From Brachionus rotundiformis (taxonomy: Eukaryota; Rotifera; Eurotatoria; Ploima; Brachionidae): a stretch of DNA of 64,000 nt. The DNA lies in contig JAESIW010000115.1 in assembly GCA_016802295.1 (NCBI GenBank), forward strand, positions 434,001 to 498,000, given 5' to 3'. The position numbers were made by a program, and so were the translations under genes. Positions 13,931 through 22,603 of the stretch are shown piece by piece. Numbering within the stretch: position 1 is the stretch's first letter; each line of letters opens with the position of its first letter. The notes under the pieces were generated by a model that saw only the letters and a list, made by a program, of their open reading frames with translations, had not been told where the DNA came from and did not search any database.

Positions 13931-15069
13931 TTAATATTTTGAATAAAATATATCAAAAAAAAATTGTGGGATTTTAATAAAGCCTGGTACAAAATTGGCA
14001 ATCCATTTTAAATTATTTGGTAGCATTAGCAATAATCCTGATTTTAATTGTTTAAAGCTTGAAATTTCTCGTCCGTCGATATCTTTGATGCCGTTGGCAC
14101 TCGCATAATCAGCTGCTATGACAACTTTAGAAGAATACTTGGAAAGATTTTTATCCTGAGCCAAACAAACAATACATTTGCCAGCAAATTCTATCGATTC
14201 TCCTTGTTCAAACACTTTTTTCATAGAAATTTGCTTTAATTAAAAAATTAGCCTAAAATAAATTATCCTCATCTCTTAAATTACCTTTCCAGAAATTCCT
14301 GATATATCTGGATTTTGATTACTGATCATTTCTGTTACCAATTCTGTTTTAACAGCACCAGGGTAAAGACTCAACATAACCACATTATGCTTGCTTAGCT
14401 CCTTGCCGCAATCAACAGCCATGCGGTCAACTGCGGCTTTGCCCACACCATAAGCCACATTGAAAATGTACGACATTCCACCAAAACTTGATATATTAAT
14501 TATAAGACCTTGCTTTCTTGGTACCATCATTCTCGCTAAATTAATTTCCTTAATTATTTTTAATTTTAATAATTTTAAATCTTCTCACCAGCATATACAG
14601 TACAAATATAGTGGTTTCTTAATCCAACATTGTTAATCTCATCCCAAACTTCCGGTTTCTGGTTCCAAAATTCCAATGAGCTTCCCTCGAAAATAGTCTT
14701 GAAAAAAAAACTATTTAATTTGGTATTCAAGCACAAGTTAAATCAACCAACAGTGACTCCTTTGTAGGCATTATTAACTAAAATATCCAAAATACCATTT
14801 TGTTCATTTTCGATTTTCTGGAACAATTCAGCAATCTCGTGATCATTTTCATGATTTACTTGTACTGGAATACAAGCACCACCACGGTCTTTTATCTCAT
14901 TAGCTGTTTGCTCAAGCGATCCAAGGTTATTGGTTGATTTTAATGTACGACCAGTAATGTATACCAAAGCGCCGGCTTGGCCCAACTGAAGAGCTATACC
15001 TTTGCCAATACCTCGGGTTGCGCCTGTAACTAAAGCAACTTTGCCAGCTAATGGTCTACTTTTTGACAT
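13931..15069 (-). CDS. DHRS1-like: DHRS1-type short-chain dehydrogenase/reductase, copy B
   Basis: Second paralogue, tail-to-tail with copy A and only about 45 bp from its stop codon. Exons on minus: 15069-14752, 14697-14589, 14535-14285, 14233-13931, joining in phase to about 326 residues. Motifs: TGATRGIGKG cofactor loop, NNAYKGV, WDEINNVGLRNHYICTVYA, NISSFGG, catalytic YGVGKAAVDRM, and the C-terminal block YASANGIKDIDGREISS with VPGFIKIPQFFFDIFYSKY. Introns are about 50-55 bp. The first donor is the weak GTTGGT; it is chosen because it gives GVTTIFEG, the same length as copy A. All catalytic residues are present, so the enzyme is probably active. Confidence 0.9.
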
Positions 15070-15207
15070 TCTTATCAGAAACTAATTTTTTTTTCAAGAA
15101 TATAAATTAAAATTAATCAAAGCTTTTAAACGCTTTAGTTTTGGTCAATAATTTAAATATGGTTAAGCGATTTTATTTTTATTTATAAATCTCAATCAAA
15201 TAAAAGT

Positions 15208-16401
15208 TTAAAATTTGGTACTGAACACATCCATGACAAATTGAGGAACCTTGACAAAATTAGGCACAAAATTTGAAATGAAATGAAGATCCTTTGGTAA
15301 AATAAGTTTCATGGCATTATTTACTTGTCTAAAGCTAGGTATGACTCGACCGTCAATATCTTTAATCCCATAGCATTGAGCATACTCCGCAGCGTTGACA
15401 ATTTTACCTGAATACTTCATTAAATTTGTATCAGTAGCTAAAGCTGAGATAACTTTTCCTGCAAATTCAGGACTCTCTGAATCGGCAATTACATCTTTAA
15501 GCTTAATTTCTTTGAGTAATAAACTGGTAGGGTCCATTTTCAAAACAGCTTTGTCACCTTTTTCTTGGAGAATTTTTTCCGAAAATTCTGTTCTAACACC
15601 ATTCAAAAGTAAGCTCAAACAAGCCACATTATGCTTTCTCAGTTCGAGTCCACAATCGCTTGAAATGCGATCCACGCCAGCTTTGCCAATACCATAACAT
15701 GCATGGCTAGTTAAAATTTTAATTTCATCATATTTTAATTTATCTATGTAACCTACAAGGCGTATTGCATTCCACCAAGACTTGATATGTTCACTATAAG
15801 ACCCTTTTGTCTTGGAACCATGAGTCTGGACGCATAAACTGTGCATAAATAGTTGTTTCTGAGACCAACGTTGTTTATGTCATCCCATGTTTTAGCTGGC
15901 TCTGTTTCCCAAAAATTAAGGTTAGCTGCTTCGAAAATAAACTAAAGAAAAAAAGATTAAAATCTTTTAAATCATTAATTTAAATTGTTTACATCTCCAG
16001 CTTTAAAAGCGCTGTTTACCAAAATGTCCAACTGACCATTTTGTTCGTTTTCAATCCTTTTAAATAAATTTTCGACCTGTTTGTCATCTTCATGATCGCA
16101 CTGTACAGGAAAGCATTGTCCGCCTCGTTTTTTTATCTAAAAATAAATTTTATTTTATTTTTAAAATTTTTAAATTTATAATTAATTTACTTCATCAGCA
16201 GTTTTTTCCAGGGACAGGCCCTCATTTGATTTTAAACTGCGACCAGTGATGTAAACTTTGGCTCCATTTTCACCCAACTGTAAGGCAATGCCTTTACCAA
16301 TACCTCGACTTGCACCTAAAGAATAAATTATAATTATGGTATTTTAAAACGGAGTGAATACCAGTCACTAGTGCTACTTTATTAAGCAATTTGAGACTCA
16401 T
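15208..16401 (-). CDS. DHRS1-like: DHRS1-type short-chain dehydrogenase/reductase, copy C
   Basis: Third paralogue, same strand as copy B and upstream of it. Exons on minus: 16401-16362, 16315-16191, 16136-15993, 15941-15757, 15706-15208, phases consistent, about 330 residues. Start MSLKLLNKVALVTG. Motifs: TGASRGIGKG cofactor loop split by intron 1, WDDINNVGLRNNYLCTVYA, NISSLGG, YGIGKAGVDRI with catalytic Tyr and Lys, and YGIKDIDGRVIPS. The conserved NNAY motif reads NSAF here, so the structural Asn pair is altered. Donor GTAGGT at intron 4 overlaps an apparent stop; splicing there gives QYAFHACYGIGK, which matches the family. It is probably functional but diverged from A and B. Confidence 0.87.
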
Positions 16402-17815
16402 TGTCAAATATTAAATAATCAATAGAAAACTGAGATTTGAAAAACTTTAAATTTAGATCCTTGTTTTATTTAAGTTGCCATAATCATGTGATTTATTATG
16501 GAGCATTTTTTGAATTACATAAGCTCTAGAAAATTTTGGATAAAAAATGTGAATAGAAATTTGGTTTTGCTCTTATATAATTTTATTACATAGTCTAAGC
16601 GTTCAAATAAAAAGAGAATTAATGAAAATTAGATAGTTAAAATAAAATTTTAAGATAGACTTTGATTCTTGATAAACAACTTTTTTAGCTTAACTAAATA
16701 ACTTTATTAGATATTTTATGTTGACTCAGTAATTTAAATACATATTTATTTAAGAAAACAGTTTTATCTTTTTAAAATTTAAATAAATTAATTAATGCAA
16801 AATCTATTTTATTTTTTAAATTTACTTTTAATAATTCTAATATTAATTATAAATAGCCTGAATATGTTAACAATAAATTATTATCTATAAATGATTAAAA
16901 TTAATAGTTAAAACTTTATCTAAGTAAGCAATTTAAATAATACAATGAAGACAAGTTTTTCCAAAATAATTCCAAAGGTTTTAAATTGAAAGTTTAATTT
17001 TAAATATCCTTAAGATTTACAAAATAAAAGAATATAAAGATTTGGCAAGAAACATCTTCCAAACTTATTCCATTTTTAATGCCATTTTTAAAGTCTAACT
17101 AAATAAAAATTAGGTAACCTCACTTTGTCATATAAAACTGTTGAATTATATGAGCTAACAGTTCCAATGTAAGGATATGACCAAATAGGAAAAACATTTT
17201 TAATTCTTCTAACAAAACCCTTAATATTTTATCAAATTTTATAATTAAAAAAATTATTTTGAAGGACAATTTTTGTACACTAATTTAAAAAATGTAGGAA
17301 TAGAAAATTTGATAAAGTATTAAGGATTTTTGGTAAAAAACTAAAAAGTTTCTAGCTATTTATTTGGTCATATCATTTGGTGGCCCATTTTTCTCTGGCC
17401 CTAATTTTGGGTCAACAGAAATATCAGATCGCAAGAGATGAACCGACTAGAAGAATGCGAAAGCCGTCTGCTGGTTTCCTATGAGCGTATCCAACAACAT
17501 TTTAAAAATAGCTGAAGTATGCTTTTTAAAAATATAAAATTCTTTCTGGCCTTACTTCATTTTCTTCATTTTCTAAATCTTTTTTGATTTTTTAGAAAAC
17601 TTTTTTATCTTTGGAATAAAATTTGGTTAATTTTGGTAAAAAAATATATTTTCCTTTTTTCATAATTAAATTTCTTAAAATAATAGAGTTAAATAAATTT
17701 TCAATCAATTAAGAATGATAAATGTTTACTAGATTTTTCACCAAACAAATATGAAAATAAGAAATTTAAAAATTTTAAACAAATTTATTAACAAACTATT
17801 TCTAATGGGACAAAT
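16402..17815. other. Intergenic AT-rich DNA
   Basis: Mostly A/T runs. One less AT-rich patch near 17400-17515 can be read as a 26-codon frame starting at an ATG (MNRLEECESRLLV...), but it has no splice context or family match, so no gene is called. Confidence 0.5.
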
Positions 17816-18405
17816 TCAATCTTGAGATGAAACAAAAGCATCGACTATTCGATTAAATGTCATTTCAATCCAACATGGAGAAATGTTTCCAAGTTCAGAA
17901 TCTTGTGATTTTTGGAATGGCTTTCCAAAGCTTATACGTAAACAACAATCGTCATATATTTTACCAACTTTTTTGGGAAAGAATTTATGTTCAATAAGAG
18001 GTTTTAAATTGAAAATTGGCCTCCTAAAACCTTTGATTAAAAAATTAATTAATCAATATAAAAATTAAATTTTGAAAATAAATTGCCTGGTTCCAGCACC
18101 TCTGCTTCATCTGCATTTTTTGGTAGCAAATAGACTTTTTCAAAACAGCAATTCTTAATCAAATATATGTCATTATCATTTTTTTCGAATTCGATGCCAT
18201 GGCCAATCTTCAAAAGACATTCTTCAGAGTCATTGTTTCTTCTGAAATTGTCCAAATAGCCTAGACTGAACCTAGAATTTATTAAAGGCGAGAAAAAACC
18301 ATCTATAATCAACGGTGTTTGGTACAACTCAACAGGAAAATCAATTTTTTTTTCGTGCTCATAATATTGGATTAAAAAGGCGGGAAGTTTAGTTGGCATG
18401 CTCAT
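17816..18405 (-). CDS. MH2-domain-only Smad-like protein, short form
   Basis: Divergent MH2 domain, the protein-interaction domain of the Smad transducers of TGF-beta/BMP signalling; there is no DNA-binding MH1 domain. Exons on minus 18405-18087 and 18030-17816 give 177 residues. Matches to Smad MH2 in order: AFLIQYYE (Smad W-C-S-I-A-Y-Y-E), SRFSLGYLDNFRRN (Smad ERFCLGLLSNVNRN), LLKIGHGIEFE (HIGKGVRLY), IFNLKPL (IFNNQEF), YDDCCLRISFGKPF (MCTIRMSFVKGWG) and SPCWIEMTFNRIVDAF (TPCWIEIHLHGPLQWLD). The exons join only if the 56-bp intron is GC-AG; read straight through, the frame stops at 18049. The C-terminus lacks the SSXS phosphorylation tail of receptor Smads, so an inhibitory or accessory role is possible. 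It is divergently paired with the gene at 18533. Confidence 0.72.
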
Positions 18406-18532
18406 TTTATTTTAAGAATAGATAATAAATTTTGAAATTTAATATTTTTAATAGAATAAAATTTCCTTGGTAAAGCAAATGAATCCAATGATACAAGTTT
18501 AATTTTTTTTTTATTTTCTCAATTTTGTTTTA
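18406..18532. promoter_or_regulatory. Shared intergenic region of two divergent MH2 genes
   Basis: Only 127 bp separate the two start codons, so this stretch and perhaps the coding flanks must serve as a bidirectional promoter. It is AT-rich and no specific factor site can be named. The call is by position only. Confidence 0.4.
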
Positions 18533-19279
18533 ATGAGTGACTTGCAACCAAAAACTTCGAAGAGTAAACTGGACTCGGATGATGATGAGTCCGTTCAAAA
18601 GAAGCCTAGAACTTCAGTTGATAGTTTAGATGAGATAGGCTTTAGGTCTTCCATAAATTCAATAATTTCAAATTGTAAAGTTATCAGGACTCCAAATTGT
18701 CCGATTCCATGGGCTTGTCTTCAATTTTATGAAAATTCCAAACTTGTCTATGCACAAGATTTATGGCATAAAGAAAAAATTGAAATAAATGGCTCAAATT
18801 TGCTAAAGATAAATGAATTAAGGCCTAAATTGGACGATAATTCAAATTTTTTAATTAATTATTGGGATTGGGCGCATATAATTGACAAGGGTTTTTCGCT
18901 ACGCCTAAAATCCAACAATACAGTAGAGATGAAAATTGACGACTCTTCAGATGGAACTTGTATGTACAAAATTTTTTCTGGTAATGATGAGATTACACTT
19001 AAGAAAGGTCAATACCAAGAAATTTACAATGGTCCGAGTGTGGCAAAAAAGCTTGATAAAATAAATGACTTAAAGTCTGCCCATGAGTCTAAAAAACATT
19101 GTAGTGTACTTATAGGAATTTATGGGAAGTTTATGAAAGCTTTTGCCATGTGTTTTAAATTTGAAAATATCACTTCAGATAGTATTACTTCGATGCCATA
19201 TTGGCTTCTACTGAAGATAAATAGTGAATTTATTTTTTTAGATAATAAAATAAGATCCTTCAATAAAATCAAAATCTAG
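18533..19279 (+). CDS. MH2-like protein with an acidic/serine N-terminal tail
   Basis: A single exon of 248 residues. Residues 1-40 are polar and include a basic KKPRTS patch after a DDDE run, possibly a nuclear signal. From about residue 58 the chain follows a strongly diverged Smad MH2 domain: IPWACLQFYEN (Smad W-C-S-I-A-Y-Y-E), a middle region, then FMKAFAMCFKFE (CTIRMSFVKG), TSMPYWLLLKI (TSTPCWIEIHL) and FIFLDNKI (LQWLDKVL). There is no MH1 domain and no SSXS tail. Its head-to-head neighbour is a second MH2-only gene, so the two probably arose by inverted duplication and are likely co-transcribed in opposite directions. The assignment is weaker than for the neighbour because the central strands are poorly conserved. 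Confidence 0.6.
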   Translation: MSDLQPKTSKSKLDSDDDESVQKKPRTSVDSLDEIGFRSSINSIISNCKVIRTPNCPIPWACLQFYENSKLVYAQDLWHKEKIEINGSNLLKINELRPKLDDNSNFLINYWDWAHIIDKGFSLRLKSNNTVEMKIDDSSDGTCMYKIFSGNDEITLKKGQYQEIYNGPSVAKKLDKINDLKSAHESKKHCSVLIGIYGKFMKAFAMCFKFENITSDSITSMPYWLLLKINSEFIFLDNKIRSFNKIKI

Positions 19280-19436
19280 AGACTAATTTTATTTCATTTT
19301 ATCTTGAATTTGTGTATTTATTAAACAAATAAATTTAATAAAAACAAGACTAAAAACTTTATGTTGGTGGTTTTTTCACCAGGATTAAATTTTTTTCTAA
19401 AAAAAGATTCACCAAATTATTTATCCAAAAATTGGC

Positions 19437-20426
19437 AAAGAACGGTTTGCACGTATTTTCACATCAAGATATTGACCTTATTTACACGTACTAATAAAAT
19501 AGAGTTCTTGTGTGTTAAATATATGATTTTATTTTTTTTCCAAATTGTCTCATTCCAGAGATATACGCACTCAATAAGGTCTTAGGACAGATTTCTGCAA
19601 ATAAGGAGTTATTAAAAAATATCGTCGTCGTATTAATGAAAAACTTAAAAAATACATCTTAACAAGTTGAATGCTATCCAAATTTCAAACATAATTTTGT
19701 TATCAATTGATGTTTCTTGATTTTCTTGTTCAAGGAAACTCAACTTGTTAAGATGGTCAATTAAAACAGTTGATTCAAGCATTTAATTCAAATTTGGATA
19801 GCATTTATAGCAAACGTATTTGAACTTTTTTAAATCAACCTTTCTTGTAATAAAGTATTTTATAATCAGTTTTTTTGAATATGTATGCATAGTTTATAAA
19901 AAAAATAAAAATTTTCTATGAAAAAAAGTAAAAAAAAAGGATTTTTTTTTCCATATTTTAATTCAATTTTTTCAGTCAATTTTTTCCATAACATCATGAA
20001 AATTTGTATCTAAGTAAATTTTTAGATGCTGAATACTAATTTGAACTTAATTTTTTGAAATTCCGTTAGGGATACCCTTAAAAAAAACGTCAAAGTATAA
20101 AAACTAACAAAAACTTTGAATTAAAATATCTCACTCATAACAGAAATTTTATTAAATTTTTATAATGCACTATAAAATAAACTAGACTTTATGCTCTTTC
20201 ATAATTGAATTCGATGTATTTTGTCGAGTGTTTAGTTCTTGAGATTTTCTTGCTCAAAAAAAAGGTATTTTTTAAGTATCCCTACTTTGAGTGCGTATAT
20301 TTCTGGAATGAGACAATTTGGAAAAAAAATAAAATCATATATTTAACACACAAAACTCTATTTTATTAGTACGTGTAAATAAGGTCAATATCTTGATGTG
20401 AAAATACGTGCAAACCGTCCTTTAAG
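19437..20426. mobile_element. About 990-bp element with roughly 138-bp terminal inverted repeats
   Basis: 19437-19574 and 20287-20426 are near-identical reverse complements, differing by a few bases. Outer ends read AAAGAACGGTTTGCACG on the left and CGTGCAAACCGTCCTTT on the right; inner ends read TACGCACTCAA and TTGAGTGCGTA. The interior holds a second, nested pair of inverted words (CATCTTAACAAGTTGA with TCAACTTGTTAAGATG, and ATGCTATCCAAATTT with AAATTTGGATAGCAT). No transposase is visible, so this is a non-autonomous DNA element. A target duplication could not be identified. Confidence 0.8.
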
Positions 20427-20539
20427 TCTCGAATTAATAGTTATAGGATTAAGCTTCATTATAAAACCTATGTATAAGATTACATCCAGTCTTACCTCAT
20501 AAATTCTTTGGACCTATAAAGGTACGAATGGTGAGATAT

Positions 20540-21190
20540 TGATAAATGCATATTGATAAATGCAAGTATATGGTGGTATTCAATATCAAGTACTTCGATA
20601 TTAATTTGAAAATGAATGGACAAGATATGGGTGAGACGGAAAATGAACGCGATTTAGGTATAATGGTCAGTTCAAATCTGAAATGCAGTATGCAAGTTAT
20701 GGGAGCGGCCAAAAATGCTAGAATGGTGTTGGAACAATTATCTAAAGTGTTCAAGTCATGATAATTGGTACGTTCAGAAATCTTAAGGTAGCATTTTTTA
20801 GACCTCATTTCGAGTACGCGGTGACTGCTTGGTGTCCGTACACCAAGAAGGACATTTTAGTGCTCGAGAATGTTTAATAAAAGCAACAAAATTGGTCAAG
20901 TCATTTGGGCATCTATCTTATGAGAAGAGATTTGGGAAGTTGGAACTAAGAGAGATTTTTTCAAGATATCTAATGTTTTTACCAAAGATAATTAGCACAA
21001 TTCAAACAAACTTTGCGATTCGATGAGCTGTTCTGGTCCAGCGAGGAATATACGGTGGTACCAACACAGAATTTCCAAACAACTGATGAGAAGAGCATTT
21101 CTTACTTAACAGAGTAGTAGACAACTGGAACAGATTGCCTCCTCTAGGAGTAAATTCAAGCACAAAGAACTTGTTTAAGCAAGACTTCTA
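20540..21190 (+). pseudogene. 3' remnant of a CR1/L2/Jockey-like LINE reverse transcriptase
   Basis: Reading + in several frames gives the typical C-terminal signatures of this LINE class: ENERDLGIMVSSNLKCS, FRPHFEYAVTAWCPYTKKDI, then LLNRVVDNWNRLPP followed by a short tail ending in a stop near 21191. Frame changes and internal stops show decay. A relative on the minus strand at 41715-42085 preserves the same end (FFANRIVN, LPTEVINSDSVNRFKNRYD). Confidence 0.8.
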
Positions 21191-21394
21191 AAATTTATTA
21201 GTTTATCTAATTTTTTAATTTTCAAATTAGGCTTATTTAGTTTCATCTTGTTCTAAATTGGCCTTTTTAAAAACCAACATTTGGTTCATTATTTTCATTT
21301 TAATTAATTTTTGTTTTATTAAAGAAAATAATTCAAGATAACATTCTAACTTTTATTAATCCTGCTAAAATAAAAATACTTAACAAAAATTAAA

Positions 21395-22603
21395 ATGATC
21401 TCAACTCCTTCATTTTATTCGGTGGTATCAGATGGATCAAATTTGCTCATTTTCATAATTGGTTTATTGGTTATTTTCTTCACAGTATGCTTAAACCTAT
21501 TTATCGTTTTTACCGTAGTCACAGACAGGACAATGCAAAATTACACAAATATTCAGTACGCGTCAATGTCTTGTGCAGACACTTTGGTTGGTTCAATAGC
21601 CATGCCACTGATGTTGGTATCTACTTTGTACGATAATTGGCCATTTAATGAGAATATGTGTATTCTTTTCATAATAGGGGATTTTGTTGGAGGCAACATA
21701 AGCATGCTGCTTTTGATGGTAATAGCTTACCATCGTTTAAGATGCATCAAGAAACCATTTGGGATGATAAAGATGACAAGAGTGGAGTTATTTATTCCTA
21801 GTTTCTTCATATGGCCTGTGGTATTGCTTTTTTGGACAATACCAACCTTTCTCATAATCAAAAATTCCAAGCGCAAAAAATACATGGATCCAAGAGATTG
21901 CTATTTTATGTTTTCTTTTGAATATGTCATCCTGTCTGATTTGATCGCCTATTTAATACCAATTTTTTTGCTCATTTTTTTCCAAGTATCCATTTATATC
22001 GCTTTGAAAAAAAGAAAAAAGTTCATGAATCCAAAAAACTTTAATAAATTGATTAAAATTCAGTCAATACAAAATGATGTGACTGTTTCGACTATTTCAA
22101 CCAATTCACTACCTGAGCCAAAAGCAGAAAAAGCAGTAAAAAAGAAAATAGTTTTCCGGCGTTCCAACACAATAAACCTTGAGGAATCAGACAGAAAAAA
22201 TTCTTTAAAAGAATGCAAAATTTTGGAAGGAGTTGTTAGTTCCAATGTGGATTCGATTGGAATCGTTTGCTCAGAAGTAAGTAAGCGAAAAAATTCAGCA
22301 AATTCAAACAATCTTCAAACAATTGTACAAAGTCAGCAGCATAAGTTATTTTCAAATAATTATAAAAAAAATCAAAAAGCTTTTCGTACTTTGGTTTTTG
22401 TTACCACTTGCTTGATTGTTTTGTGGTTTCCATGGATGATTAGTTGGCCAATTGATGCTTACTGCAATTGCATTCCGCGTAAATTTTATGCTATTACTTA
22501 TTGGATGGAATATCTAAACTCATTATTTAATTCTGTTATTTTGATTTTCGGCAATCAGCATTTTAGAAGAAAATTTTTCTCTCTATTTGGGAAAAATTTT
22601 TAA
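21395..22603 (+). CDS. Rhodopsin-family GPCR, aminergic-like orphan
   Basis: An intronless 402-residue protein with seven hydrophobic segments at roughly residues 15-40, 52-77, 90-112, 132-154, 183-207, 330-350 and 362-388. It has a long basic third cytoplasmic loop of about 120 residues. Family marks: CADTLVG in TM2 (Asp 2.50), Cys 3.25 and a cysteine in loop 2 (DPRDCYF) for the disulphide, Asp 3.32 in IIGDFVGG as in amine receptors, a TM4 tryptophan, and LWFPWM in TM6. Unusual changes: the DRY box reads HRL and NPxxY reads NSVIL, so both activation switches are altered. Biogenic-amine (muscarinic/histamine-like) is the best guess; the ligand is unknown. The start codon is the first ATG, 25 residues before TM1. 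Confidence 0.85.
   Translation: MISTPSFYSVVSDGSNLLIFIIGLLVIFFTVCLNLFIVFTVVTDRTMQNYTNIQYASMSCADTLVGSIAMPLMLVSTLYDNWPFNENMCILFIIGDFVGGNISMLLLMVIAYHRLRCIKKPFGMIKMTRVELFIPSFFIWPVVLLFWTIPTFLIIKNSKRKKYMDPRDCYFMFSFEYVILSDLIAYLIPIFLLIFFQVSIYIALKKRKKFMNPKNFNKLIKIQSIQNDVTVSTISTNSLPEPKAEKAVKKKIVFRRSNTINLEESDRKNSLKECKILEGVVSSNVDSIGIVCSEVSKRKNSANSNNLQTIVQSQQHKLFSNNYKKNQKAFRTLVFVTTCLIVLWFPWMISWPIDAYCNCIPRKFYAITYWMEYLNSLFNSVILIFGNQHFRRKFFSLFGKNF

Noticed and set aside
17400..17515. Less AT-rich patch with a 26-codon frame
   Set aside because: Too short, no splice sites that join it to a neighbour, and no recognised family.
19361..19585. 74-codon plus-strand ORF overlapping the left inverted repeat
   Set aside because: It is not mirrored by a coding frame in the element interior and has no transposase motif; it is a by-product of the repeat.
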